From positions 1-33,759 of the IMG/VR virus record IMGVR_UViG_3300025896_000099: DNA of 33,759 nt. One strand, 5' to 3'. Every line of letters starts with the position of its first letter. Positions within the stretch are counted from its first letter, which is position 1. The notes under the pieces were generated by a model, which worked only from the letters and a program-made list of their open reading frames with translations, did no database searches and was not told where the DNA came from. This DNA comes from a virus. This document shows positions 22,169-30,106 of the stretch, in pieces. The position numbers and the translations under genes were made by a program.

Positions 22169-22485
22169 TTTGGGTCAAACTTCTCAATGATTGCAAGGTA
22201 AACATCACTCAGCACTTCAATACGCATACGCGCTTTGTAGCCCTCTTGGTCTTTATGCGCCTCACCATCAGCAGCAACAAAGTGAGCTTTCAATTTCTCA
22301 AATTCTTGCGCGCCCATGATGTGCTTAAGCAATGACAATACTACTGCAGTCTGCCCTTGGCTCTCAATGCGCTCAATATATTCTAGTGAGTCTACATCAT
22401 CCAATAGGTCAGTATCTACATTAAATTTGTAGCCCTTAACATCAATTTCTTTTACGGTGTTTTGTGCTTGGTTGTTTTCATCCAC
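22162..22485 (-). CDS. Tail assembly chaperone (G-like)
   Basis: 107 residues, acidic, helical, directly after the major tail gene and before the tape measure, where G-type chaperones lie. GTG 22485 is the likely start (GGAG 8 bases upstream). It ends FDPKG-stop over a slippery heptamer. The unslipped product is made in excess in this family. Confidence 0.85.
   Translation of the reverse strand: MDENNQAQNTVKEIDVKGYKFNVDTDLLDDVDSLEYIERIESQGQTAVVLSLLKHIMGAQEFEKLKAHFVAADGEAHKDQEGYKARMRIEVLSDVYLAIIEKFDPKG
22168..22174 (-). promoter_or_regulatory. Programmed -1 frameshift heptamer
   Basis: On the minus strand C CCA AAA sits in frame (GAC CCA AAA GGC TAG), two codons before the stop. A -1 slip gives CCC AAA AGG CTA and joins the frame that runs to 21755. 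The heptamer fits X XXY YYZ. Confidence 0.9.
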
Positions 22486-22517
22486 AGCGATTGCTCCAAT
22501 CCTTAATTAATATCCAA

Positions 22518-22526
22518 ATTATAGCA
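22518..22526 (-). promoter_or_regulatory. Extended -10 promoter of the chaperone genes
   Basis: On the minus strand TTTATGCTATAATTT, with TGC and TATAAT (22518-22523), just after a terminator and about 33 bases before GTG 22485. Confidence 0.65.
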
Positions 22527-22536
22527 TAAACAAAAA

Positions 22537-22553
22537 CGCCCCGGATAGGGGCG
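22537..22553 (-). terminator. Terminator after the major tail gene
   Basis: CGCCCC pairs with GGGGCG around a 5-base loop; on the minus strand five T residues follow. It would stop most transcripts of the abundant tail protein before the chaperone genes. Confidence 0.85.
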
Positions 22554-22575
22554 CTCTTGCTGGCTGTGGTTGCTA

Positions 22576-23136
22576 CTAGCTACTAAGAGCTGTTGCAATA
22601 TACTCTTTGTGAGTATCACCGTTTTCATCGGGATAAGCGACAAATACGGCAGGGTAGGCAATAGCCTCACCATCCACATAAGTGATTTCGCCACTGCGGT
22701 CTGCGATTTGTGCGTAAGGCACAACGATGCGCTTGATGCGCCCGCCGGTCATTACAAGCTCAAATACAACAGAAACACGCGGTAACATTTCATTGGTTTG
22801 GGTAATGGTTATTGAGCCGTTACCTTCCTCAACTACATTATCACTACCATAATAGACTTTAAGTGCCTCTGCGTTGGTCTCAATGAGATTGACAGTAAAC
22901 ATTTCCTTAAAGGTGGTTTGACCAGTTAAAACTAAGTCACCGCCCCAAGCGTTTATGTCCTCTACATCGGTCTCAACACCATTGACAAGCCCATCCTCAC
23001 TAACATAGCCCAAGCCCTTGAAAGCTGCATTGAGGGTTGCCCAAGCAGTCGTAGGTAGGGGTGTGCCAGCAGGTGCTACATACACAGCACCGGTGGATTT
23101 TGGCTTACCAAATGACACATTATCGGCATCATTCAT
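22576..23136 (-). CDS. Major tail (tube) protein
   Basis: 186 residues from ATG 23136 (AGGA upstream); a longer frame to 23184 lacks a good start. The pattern FGKPKSTGAVYVAPAGTPLP then LGYVSEDGLVNGVETDVEDI and the C-terminal YAQIADRSGEITYVDGEAIA is typical of siphophage tube proteins of Gram-positive phages. It follows the connector genes and has its own promoter and terminator. Confidence 0.9.
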   Translation of the reverse strand: MNDADNVSFGKPKSTGAVYVAPAGTPLPTTAWATLNAAFKGLGYVSEDGLVNGVETDVEDINAWGGDLVLTGQTTFKEMFTVNLIETNAEALKVYYGSDNVVEEGNGSITITQTNEMLPRVSVVFELVMTGGRIKRIVVPYAQIADRSGEITYVDGEAIAYPAVFVAYPDENGDTHKEYIATALSS

Positions 23137-23204
23137 GGTTAAGTTTCCTGTACAAGTTGGTTGGCACAACAGTGCGCTAGGCAAAGCTCTGCTTTATGCT
23201 TGTG

Positions 23205-23210
23205 ATTATA
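23205..23210 (-). promoter_or_regulatory. -10 element upstream of the major tail gene
   Basis: TATAAT on the minus strand at 23205-23210 (GTG before it). The leader of about 60 bases includes GCGCAC-TGTT-GTGC, a small hairpin. The promoter lies in the end of the upstream gene. Confidence 0.5.
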
Positions 23211-23212
23211 CA

Positions 23213-23572
23213 CTATTTTTCTTGGTCATTAAAATTCTCGCTGGCTAGGCGGTAGATGCGCCATAAGAGGTAGGACAGCAGTAATGTCTGCAGGTGGACC
23301 GCAAGCGAGTAAACCAAGCTAATAGGCTGTACTGTCTTTGGTCTGCCGGTCTCAATAAACAGAGTGACCAGATTTATAGCAATAGGTATTAAGCCCATGA
23401 TTAGGATTACCATAGATATTGCAAAAAGCGTATTTCTAAAGTGGCGCACAGTCTTGTCAGTGATAGTGTATTTGAGCAATGATAGCTGCTTTAAAATCAC
23501 CTTGACTATAAAAAACATTGCCACAGCACTTATGGCAAGCAACATCAGTATGTACGGTAGTAATTCAATCAT
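23213..23572 (-). CDS. Three-span membrane protein
   Basis: 119 residues with helices about 4-26 (LLPYILMLLAISAVAMFFIV), 48-74 (TLFAISMVILIMGLIPIAIN) and 86-107 (LVYSLAVHLQTLLLSYLLWR). Not a known virion component. Placed between connector and tube genes; it may be a lysis or exclusion protein, or have an early role. Starts over the stop of the previous gene. Confidence 0.7.
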   Translation of the reverse strand: MIELLPYILMLLAISAVAMFFIVKVILKQLSLLKYTITDKTVRHFRNTLFAISMVILIMGLIPIAINLVTLFIETGRPKTVQPISLVYSLAVHLQTLLLSYLLWRIYRLASENFNDQEK

Positions 23573-23796
23573 CTAGCTTTTCCCATCCTTTTTGGCTGAT
23601 GCCCACCAGCCGCTAGGTATATTTTAAGGGTAAAACCGTTTTCTACCAATAGCTCTTTAAGGTGTTTATTTGTATCATCTGCTTTTTTGGCTGCATCTTC
23701 ACTAGCATTTTTGTGTAATTGAACTTCTACCCGGCTAGCTGCAGGCGGTGTTACTACTATAGGTTGGTGTTTGGGCTTGCGATTAAATAAACGCAT
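23569..23796 (-). CDS. Small hypothetical protein (75 aa)
   Basis: A basic start (MRLFNRKPKHQPIVV), a charged helix (NASEDAAKKADDTNKHLKEL) and a basic tail (HQPKRMGKAR). No domain is recognised. It lies in a cassette of three membrane-associated or small genes. GAGAGG precedes ATG 23796. Confidence 0.6.
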   Translation of the reverse strand: MRLFNRKPKHQPIVVTPPAASRVEVQLHKNASEDAAKKADDTNKHLKELLVENGFTLKIYLAAGGHQPKRMGKAR

Positions 23797-23801
23797 GATT
23801 G

Positions 23802-24113
23802 TTATTTACCTCTCACCGACTCTATTTTACCAGCTAGTAATTCGCTTGCCTGTGCGTTTCCTAACAATACAGTCTGGTCATTTTTCGCCATTTCGCGGTA
23901 GTCAAGGGTATGAGTCTTATTATCCTCTAGCCGCGCATTTTGCAAAGCGTAAATTATTGCATCTTTTTCATCAACCTTTTTAGTGTAGTAGCTGAATAGA
24001 AAGCGAATAACTAGCGCCAATACTATAACTGTAACGCCTAAAACGCCCTGCGTAAAGTAGTAACCAATGGCACTGGTTGCCGGGTCAGTGGTAGTTGCAG
24101 CTAAATATTCCAT
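23802..24113 (-). CDS. Small membrane protein with cytoplasmic coiled coil
   Basis: 103 residues: a hydrophobic helix at about 23-43 (GVLGVTVIVLALVIRFLFSY), then a charged helix (KKVDEKDAIIYALQNARLED). Similar small proteins occur in actinophage tail or lysis regions, where some have been called holin-like. It directly follows the connector gene. Confidence 0.62.
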   Translation of the reverse strand: MEYLAATTTDPATSAIGYYFTQGVLGVTVIVLALVIRFLFSYYTKKVDEKDAIIYALQNARLEDNKTHTLDYREMAKNDQTVLLGNAQASELLAGKIESVRGK

Positions 24114-24116
24114 AGC

Positions 24117-24560
24117 CTAGCTGCTGTAGATATTTCCGTACAAATTCTGCGATGTACTTAAGCCGCCAAGAGTCTGAGTGCCATACAAGCCAACTGATGA
24201 TAGCTCAGATGTCTTAAACCATAAGTCACCACTAGGGTTACTATATTTAAAGTTTTCGCTGTATGGACCGGCGGTTTGTCCGTAAGTCTCTACCGGCTGA
24301 CCATCAACAGGTGATTGTAGTGCGCGCTTTACAGACTCCATAACCACCCATTGGACCGTCATAAAGTAAGCAGGGTCACTATTTACCTTTGCATCAACAT
24401 CAAGCCCTACATCCTGCCCTATGAGGCGTAAGCGGTTACTAGCCAGCTTAAGTAGGTACTCTGCGCGGTTGGTGCTGTCTGGTGCTTTCCAAAACAGCGT
24501 TAAATCATCCACATTTGCATATGTGTTAGGTGCTACAACTGGTACTACAACGCCTGCCAT
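24117..24560 (-). CDS. Head-tail connector protein
   Basis: 147 residues. YANVDDLTLFWKAPDSTNRA then LLKLASNRLRLIGQDVG, followed by QWVVMESVKRALQSPVDGQP and a Gly/Tyr/Ser-rich end, matches the Gp15/Gp19-like connectors that sit on the portal. The start overlaps the portal stop by 1 base (TAATG). Confidence 0.85.
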   Translation of the reverse strand: MAGVVVPVVAPNTYANVDDLTLFWKAPDSTNRAEYLLKLASNRLRLIGQDVGLDVDAKVNSDPAYFMTVQWVVMESVKRALQSPVDGQPVETYGQTAGPYSENFKYSNPSGDLWFKTSELSSVGLYGTQTLGGLSTSQNLYGNIYSS

Positions 24561-25915
24561 TACTGACCCCCTCCAAATACGCTGCCGGCGGTACTTGCAG
24601 CGCGGCGCGCCTGCAATTCCTCAGCCTCTTTAATACTGATGCCCAAAAAGCGGTAGCCGGCAATAGTGCCTGCAAGCTCTGGCATGGTTTCAAACAGCTT
24701 AAACACACCATCACCAACTGCACCAATATTGACCTCAAATACAGGTTTCCAAGCCGGTACAATCTGGCGCAATGCATCAGGTACTTGGTCATTCTCATCA
24801 AGCGCAAGGCGCAAGGTAATTGCAATCTCTTTAATCTGCCTGCCCATTTCCTCTTGTGAGTTGGTTGCCTCAAGCAGCAAGTCATCTGACATGGCTATTA
24901 AGCTCTCAGCGCTACTAGGGTTGTTGGTTTCATAGCCTAGGTTGCGTAGTGTTAAGCCGGTCTCTGCACAAAAATCACGCGCTTTATCTTTTTTGGCGGT
25001 CTCAAATTGGTCAATGGACATTTGGGCAAGCTGCCCAATTTCTGGTTTTTCGCCATCCTCATCTTTGGTGATTGTCCAAACTTTACCAATGGCACTATCT
25101 AGGGCATCATTTTCACCCTTTTTGTAGCCCTCAGCCAAGCCGCTAATGTAGCGCTGTGGTAGGCTGTAAAATTCCTCTGCGATTTCCTCGCGGCGCTTGA
25201 GCCTGCCAACTTCTTGGATAATGCGGCGGACCGTATTGCTTAGGCGTGACTTGCCTAGTGGTCTCCTAGCACTGGACCGGCGTGTTAGTGGGTGCAGCAA
25301 AGTACGCCCTGTAGGGTTTTCCACTATTTCTGATAATGTGCGACCTATGAAAATTGCAGTATAGACAGGGGTAAACACCATATAATCTGCTGGTGCAAAC
25401 AGCACACCGCGCTTTTTATTCTTTGCCTCTGGTTTTGCCCATCGCGTAACTGCCAAACCGTATTTAAGCAAGCCTGTGGTCTGGTCTACACAGCCAGTAG
25501 CCTCAGCCGCTGTAAATGGCACTAATATTTTCTTGTCACTATCCTCAGCATCAGAGACTGCTACAAAGGCACAGCCGCCAATATAGGTATCATGCTTGGT
25601 GTTATTGATTACCCTAAAACCATTGATGGTTTCCATGTAATCATTAATGCCAAAGTCATCTTTTACAAAGCCCTCAAATACAACGCGGTCTGAAAGGGTA
25701 TTAATGGCGCGGCTTGCCCATCCAATGCCGGGGCGCAAGTGGACCATCTTAGCAGGGGTAGAAATGCCATAATCGCGTATGTCATTGTCAGCATCGTAGT
25801 ATTCGTATTTATCCTGAACACTAGCCTCATGGCTTGCCAAATCTAGTAGCAGCTTATTAGCCAGTCTGTTGGCTGCATCTTCAAGTGGGTTTATCGGCTG
25901 CTGAGTTGGTTGCAT
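24560..25915 (-). CDS. Portal protein
   Basis: 451 residues from ATG 25915 (GAGGA 5 bases upstream; ATG 25927 is also possible). SPP1-gp6-like features: IGWASRAINTLSDRVVFEGF (about 70-90), a central crown, TGLTLRNLGYETNNPSSAES (about 315-335) with a clip/stem nearby, and IKEIAITLRLALDENDQVPD (about 360-380). The dodecamer is the gate for DNA. It is unusual in lying far from TerL. Confidence 0.92.
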   Translation of the reverse strand: MQPTQQPINPLEDAANRLANKLLLDLASHEASVQDKYEYYDADNDIRDYGISTPAKMVHLRPGIGWASRAINTLSDRVVFEGFVKDDFGINDYMETINGFRVINNTKHDTYIGGCAFVAVSDAEDSDKKILVPFTAAEATGCVDQTTGLLKYGLAVTRWAKPEAKNKKRGVLFAPADYMVFTPVYTAIFIGRTLSEIVENPTGRTLLHPLTRRSSARRPLGKSRLSNTVRRIIQEVGRLKRREEIAEEFYSLPQRYISGLAEGYKKGENDALDSAIGKVWTITKDEDGEKPEIGQLAQMSIDQFETAKKDKARDFCAETGLTLRNLGYETNNPSSAESLIAMSDDLLLEATNSQEEMGRQIKEIAITLRLALDENDQVPDALRQIVPAWKPVFEVNIGAVGDGVFKLFETMPELAGTIAGYRFLGISIKEAEELQARRAASTAGSVFGGGQ

Positions 25916-25973
25916 TTCTGTCCTCATTTAGCCGGATTTGCCGCACCGTATGCGTAGTTGTTATTTGATTAGT

Positions 25974-25982
25974 ATTATACCA
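25974..25982 (-). promoter_or_regulatory. Extended -10 promoter of the portal gene
   Basis: On the minus strand TGG-TATAAT (-10 at 25974-25979) with a leader of about 55 bases to ATG 25915. No -35. Confidence 0.65.
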
Positions 25983-26016
25983 GATATTGTAATTGTAACA
26001 TAAGGGCTATGGCAAG

Positions 26017-26376
26017 CTATTCAATCTCTGTTATGCGAATAAAAGCGCCGGGGCTGCCTTTACGGTATTCAGCCTGTATAGCAATGCGCGGTACATCCTG
26101 CCATTTATCATCACGCAACACCAATGCATCTACCAACATATCAAGAATGCTGCTTAAGCGGTTATCTAGGTCACTGCGGACCTTTGTGCCAAAGTAAATG
26201 ATTATCTCTATGCCAACAGGCACTAAAAAGCGCTGCCGGGTCTGTATGCGGACCTGCTTTAATGCATCATCCTGCCACTGAACAAATTTTTTACTCGGAA
26301 AGCTCTTACCATCGCCGCGATTGATGCGTTGGTTTTTCTTGCTTGGTACACTGCCCTCCAATTCAAGTGTAATCAT
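26017..26376 (-). CDS. rusA: RusA-like Holliday-junction resolvase
   Basis: 119 residues. The acidic RusA core is present: RSDLDNRLSSILDMLVDALV (68-87) with D69, D71, D79 and D83, then RDDKW (88-92). It cuts branched DNA before packaging or in recombination. A lone resolvase inside the structural block, between decoration and portal genes, is uncommon. It has no ribosome site and starts 4 bases after the previous stop. Confidence 0.88.
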   Translation of the reverse strand: MITLELEGSVPSKKNQRINRGDGKSFPSKKFVQWQDDALKQVRIQTRQRFLVPVGIEIIIYFGTKVRSDLDNRLSSILDMLVDALVLRDDKWQDVPRIAIQAEYRKGSPGAFIRITEIE

Positions 26377-26380
26377 GCTG

Positions 26381-27814
26381 TTAGTACAGCATTACGCGGT
26401 GTAAGACTGTTCCTGTATTCATAAGCGAATATAGCCACTTAGTATTGCTATCCTCTAGGTTTTTAACCCATATCTTATGTCCAAGCAGCGCTGCACCATC
26501 TGGGTATAGGTTTGTGGCAAGTGGGCGCATTGCATTATCAACTACTGAGTACTTAAAGAAACGGTTTGTGGCATCTTTACGGATGCATAGGAATTCACCC
26601 ATTGGAAACGCGCTAGAGCCAGTAGTAAAGGTTTCTGTGCCAATGTAGGTTACTGCTGCCCAAGCGCCTGCGCCTGCTGTACCGCCGGCAATATCAAAGC
26701 GGTCAATGGTTGCTGTTGCACCGCCACGCAATGAGTAAATGTAACGACCATTCAATATGGCGCTCTCAGATGCCCACAGAGCATCACCAGTAATACCAAT
26801 GGCATTGGCAGTCATTCCAGCAACTGGCGCGCCTGCGCGAGCTACAGTAGGTGCTAATACAGTCCATGTGTTGGCGCTGATTGAGTAGCGGTACATGGTT
26901 ACTGCGTTATTGCCTAGTAAGTACAGCCAATCTTCATTAGCGGTGATTTCATAGGTAGATGTTGCATCAGGGTTGGTAGTCCAAGCGCTTGATACCGTAA
27001 GTACAGTGCCGGTGTTGCTGGCAATAACTCTGGTCTGACCTATGCCTGTGCCGCCTGTTATTCGGACCATGTAATTAGTCCATTGGTTGGTAGTCCAAGA
27101 TTTACCTGAGTTTGTGAGTGTAGATGCAGCGCCTGCTGTAGCAGTACCAGTTGCAAATACTTCACTAAAGTTATAAGGCAATACTAGCTTGCCATCAGTA
27201 CCCCATGAGGCTGGTAAGTTCGTGGTAGCTAAGTTAGCCTGCCATGCCATAGTTGCAACATCAAACACTTTGAATATACCAGCAGCAGTTGTGCCGGCAT
27301 TCATTACATAAAAGCGCCCTGTAGTTACCCTAAAGGTGTGGTTATTCAATATAGCAGTTGGTGCAGCATCAGTAAGGTTAAGTGTGATTGTGCCAGCGCC
27401 GGCATTGTTTAAGATGCTGGCTACAGTTGTCCTAAAGCCGCTAGCTGTACCTGCAGATATAAATTCTATAGTTTGACCAACAGCGCGCCCGGTAATGTTG
27501 TGTGTGCCTGCAGCAACCGTAACACTTGTAGTAGAGCCGCCGTTAGCAGTGTAATTAATTGACCAGGGATGATAAACACCACATGCGCCTGCGCCAAATG
27601 TGCCGGCAAGAGCGCCAGAGGGGATTTGCATAAAAGCATCTTCATCATGGTTATACAGGTGGTGAACTGATGCAGAGACTACATAAAGAGCATTATTAAA
27701 GTTACCGCTGTCAGGGGCAATTACAAAAGCGCCGGCAACAGATGCTGCTGGTGCAGGTGTCATCATTTGGAATTCTTTGCGGTGTAACAGTGGTAAGTTT
27801 TTATTCGTAATCAT
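26381..27814 (-). CDS. Kelch/beta-propeller-like virion protein
   Basis: 477 residues, no signal peptide. Repeats of beta blades with aromatic/Gly motifs (AEDWLYLLGNN-like, NGRYIYSLRGG, KWLYSLMNTG) suggest a beta propeller. About 225-290 carries an inserted beta module (TGTATAGAASTLTNSGKSW to DATSTYEI) found in virion decoration proteins. An N-terminal LLHRKEFQMMTPAP resembles phage structural proteins from environmental siphophages. Likely a decoration or receptor-contact protein. AAGGGG precedes ATG 27814. Confidence 0.72.
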   Translation of the reverse strand: MITNKNLPLLHRKEFQMMTPAPAASVAGAFVIAPDSGNFNNALYVVSASVHHLYNHDEDAFMQIPSGALAGTFGAGACGVYHPWSINYTANGGSTTSVTVAAGTHNITGRAVGQTIEFISAGTASGFRTTVASILNNAGAGTITLNLTDAAPTAILNNHTFRVTTGRFYVMNAGTTAAGIFKVFDVATMAWQANLATTNLPASWGTDGKLVLPYNFSEVFATGTATAGAASTLTNSGKSWTTNQWTNYMVRITGGTGIGQTRVIASNTGTVLTVSSAWTTNPDATSTYEITANEDWLYLLGNNAVTMYRYSISANTWTVLAPTVARAGAPVAGMTANAIGITGDALWASESAILNGRYIYSLRGGATATIDRFDIAGGTAGAGAWAAVTYIGTETFTTGSSAFPMGEFLCIRKDATNRFFKYSVVDNAMRPLATNLYPDGAALLGHKIWVKNLEDSNTKWLYSLMNTGTVLHRVMLY

Positions 27815-27824
27815 TATATACCCC

Positions 27825-28337
27825 TTATGATTGTACTACATTATTAATATTTGCCAGTGTCGTAAGTGTGTTTTGGTTGGATGGTATAAGCACTCCTGCA
27901 GACAATCCACCAATGTTGGTGATGTTGGATAGGGTAGCTACTGTAGTCAATGCGCCACTTAGCAAGGTTACGCGCAAATCCGCTGCTATACCTCTTACAT
28001 TAGTTAGAAATGATATTTGCTGTGCAGTGTCTAAAATAGCCTCAGTTAAATCTTTAAGGTCTGTTTGCTGGTCATAGGTGGTAGGGTTATAATCTGGGTC
28101 ATCAAAATAGATTTGTAGCTTGTCGCTGTTATCCATAGCGCTGGTATCGTACTCAAGTGTAATTACATTGCCTGAGACTGTTGCGCCGGCTGCAGGGTCA
28201 GCAAAGTTATAAATTATAGCGCCGTCAGTGACATTGGTGATGAGTAGCAAACCCTCTAAATCAACAGAGGTATAATCTAGCAAAGTAACCGTCTTTGCGG
28301 TTTTATCAAATGCGTAGTTTTGTATCATTCTTTTCAT
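27825..28337 (-). CDS. Virion decoration/adaptor protein
   Basis: 170 residues. MKRMIQNYAFDKTAKTVTLL then DYTSVDLEGLLLITNVTDGA is a pattern I know from structural proteins adjoining the propeller gene in environmental phages. The middle is beta-rich and the end is a long helix plus Thr/Asn-rich turns, a likely trimer. Probably works with the next gene on the head or tail. AAGGATAA precedes ATG. Confidence 0.7.
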   Translation of the reverse strand: MKRMIQNYAFDKTAKTVTLLDYTSVDLEGLLLITNVTDGAIIYNFADPAAGATVSGNVITLEYDTSAMDNSDKLQIYFDDPDYNPTTYDQQTDLKDLTEAILDTAQQISFLTNVRGIAADLRVTLLSGALTTVATLSNITNIGGLSAGVLIPSNQNTLTTLANINNVVQS

Positions 28338-28348
28338 AATAGTTATCC

Positions 28349-29053
28349 TTATAATACCGTAGCCAAGGCAATTACTCTAGCATAATCAACAACACCATCC
28401 GCGCCATCAGTGCCATCCACACCATCAGTACCGTCTGCACCTGCAGCGCCGGGCGCGCCTTGTATACCTTGGATGCCCTGAATACCTTGCGCGCCAGTAT
28501 TACCAGTAGCGCCCTGTGGACCAGTTGCGCCGGTGTCACCTTTTATATCTGTTAGCAATACTAAGTTTGTCCATGAAACATCACCAACATAACGCCACTG
28601 TATATGGGTTGCTGATTTCTGTAATTCAACCTCGCGCCCATCATCGCCGTCAGCTCCATCTGTGCCATTCGTACCATTTGTGCCGTTAGTGCCTGCAGCA
28701 CCAGTTGCGCCAGTAGCGCCGGTGTTTCCAGTGTCACCTTTTACGCCCTGTGGACCTTGCGGACCAGTTGCGCCAGTATTGCCAGCCGGACCTTGCGAGC
28801 CGGTAGCGCCCTGCGCTCCTGTAGCACCTGTTGGACCGGCAGGACCAGTTTCACCCTGTAACTCAGCAATCGCAACTAGGTCATACCATACCGGCTCACC
28901 AGCATAGCGCCAGCGGACATTTGTGCCATCAGACTCAAGCTCAACCTCGCGCCCTGCAGAGCCAGTTTTACCTACACTGACTTGTATGACATTCTGGCGT
29001 AATACCGTTTTGATTGGTTGCTTTACGGCTATTTTAACGGTAATGCCCTGCAT
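28349..29053 (-). CDS. Collagen-like fibre with a duplicated globular module
   Basis: 234 residues. Two Gly-x-x collagen stretches, at 67-137 and 172-220, are rich in Thr/Ala/Asn (GATGAQGATGSQGPAGNTG), and each is preceded by the same short module, GREVEL..WRY..W..LV, at 34-64 and 139-170. This is an internal duplication. Collagen-like stalks trimerise in phage fibres. Many Thr and Asn make it a candidate acceptor for the phage glycosyltransferases. No evidence for attachment is in the sequence. Confidence 0.82.
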   Translation of the reverse strand: MQGITVKIAVKQPIKTVLRQNVIQVSVGKTGSAGREVELESDGTNVRWRYAGEPVWYDLVAIAELQGETGPAGPTGATGAQGATGSQGPAGNTGATGPQGPQGVKGDTGNTGATGATGAAGTNGTNGTNGTDGADGDDGREVELQKSATHIQWRYVGDVSWTNLVLLTDIKGDTGATGPQGATGNTGAQGIQGIQGIQGAPGAAGADGTDGVDGTDGADGVVDYARVIALATVL

Positions 29054-29055
29054 GG

Positions 29056-29409
29056 TTACGACCTTTTTGTTACATCTTGGACAATAGAGATTTTACCTAT
29101 GACTAGAGTTTTAACTTTATTCTCAGTATCTACATACTGCACATCATAGTAATAATCGCCGGTAGCTACATCAGTATCAGTTTTTAAAAGGTTTATGGTA
29201 GTCTTGCCGGCAGTAGGGTCAGAGTGAGTAGTAACATCTTTTTGGATTAATGCATTGTCATCGTCTGTATCACTCTTGCTTGCCCGGACCGTAAACATAA
29301 TAGTAGAGCCAGTTAAATCAACTGCAGCGCTTGTAAGTTCGTCAGTAAATTCTAGCTCTATAGCCTCATCATCACCGCGCACAATTTGAATATCTGTTGT
29401 ACTGCTCAT
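29056..29409 (-). CDS. Baseplate/fibre protein, BppU N-domain-like
   Basis: 117 residues. IQIVRGDDEAIELEFTDE then VDLTGSTIMFTVRASKSD and YYYDVQYVDTENKVKTLVIG fit the N-terminal domain of upper-baseplate/BppU-like proteins, which often attach fibres. No BppU C-domain is present. It starts a unit with the collagen, adaptor and propeller genes; TGG-TATAAT ends 6 bases before ATG 29409, so it is probably leaderless. Confidence 0.78.
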   Translation of the reverse strand: MSSTTDIQIVRGDDEAIELEFTDELTSAAVDLTGSTIMFTVRASKSDTDDDNALIQKDVTTHSDPTAGKTTINLLKTDTDVATGDYYYDVQYVDTENKVKTLVIGKISIVQDVTKRS

Positions 29410-29415
29410 GCTTGA

Positions 29416-29424
29416 ATTATACCA
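29416..29424 (-). promoter_or_regulatory. Extended -10 promoter of the fibre genes (leaderless)
   Basis: On the minus strand TTTATGGTATAATTC: TGG and TATAAT (29416-29421), 6 bases before ATG 29409, so transcription and translation may start together. Confidence 0.7.
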
Positions 29425-29431
29425 TAAACTG

Positions 29432-30106
29432 TTATTTCATTTGTGCTTGCAATTTCTTGATAATTTTAGGGTCATACACTGCAATTCCACCTAATGGGTC
29501 TACTGTTGCAGCGACCTCAGCAGCTTTGTAGCCAAGGTAGCGCACATAGGCAGGTATAAAGTCATTTGAGTCTAGGCTGTTGCCTGTGCGGACCGCCCAC
29601 TTTTGAGCATCCAATATTAATTTCTGGTATTGGTTATCACTGGCAATTAGTAATATGTCTTTGCTTTTAAGCGGTAATGATAATTGTGCGACATTGCCAA
29701 AATTGGCTGCAGTGGCAGTATCACGCGCAACATACAAGCCAGTGCCAAGCTCTAGCCCTGCTGGTGATACATTTGCACCTGTGCCTCTAAATACAACCTG
29801 CCCACCGTCTGGCGCAATCGGTGCTGCAGCGCCTTGCCCGGCTTTTGATTTGTAGTTACCTAGCAAGCCATTTTTAGACCTATAGCCCTTAGTGACAATT
29901 TTGCCCTCACATCCACCATGCCGCTCAAATACATCAGAGCCGGGGTTTTCGTATGTGCCAACTTTAGACCTGCACCACTTACATGCATCGCCTGACTCAG
30001 TGCGCGTAACAGTAGGCTTTTTGCCGGACTGCCGGGCGGTGGTCATTGCATCCTTTTGACCTTTGGCTGCCATAGTCATTAAGAAGTTGCGTATATACTC
30101 ATCCAT
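29432..30106 (-). CDS. MuF-like head protein with an ADP-ribosyltransferase-like domain
   Basis: 224 residues. A zinc site, C42-x2-C45...H63-x2-C66 (ACKWCRSKVG, FERHGGCEG), is the end of the MuF-type minor head domain; the usual N-terminal MuF part is missing. The C-terminal half (about 103-222) carries FRGTG (R107), ELGTGLYVARDT (119-130), AANFG and IAVYDP, the order of ADP-ribosyltransferase toxins (R, a STS/GLY strand, then the final strand). The catalytic Glu is not certain. MuF-toxin fusions are carried in virions and injected. Position after the capsid fits. Confidence 0.68.
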   Translation of the reverse strand: MDEYIRNFLMTMAAKGQKDAMTTARQSGKKPTVTRTESGDACKWCRSKVGTYENPGSDVFERHGGCEGKIVTKGYRSKNGLLGNYKSKAGQGAAAPIAPDGGQVVFRGTGANVSPAGLELGTGLYVARDTATAANFGNVAQLSLPLKSKDILLIASDNQYQKLILDAQKWAVRTGNSLDSNDFIPAYVRYLGYKAAEVAATVDPLGGIAVYDPKIIKKLQAQMK

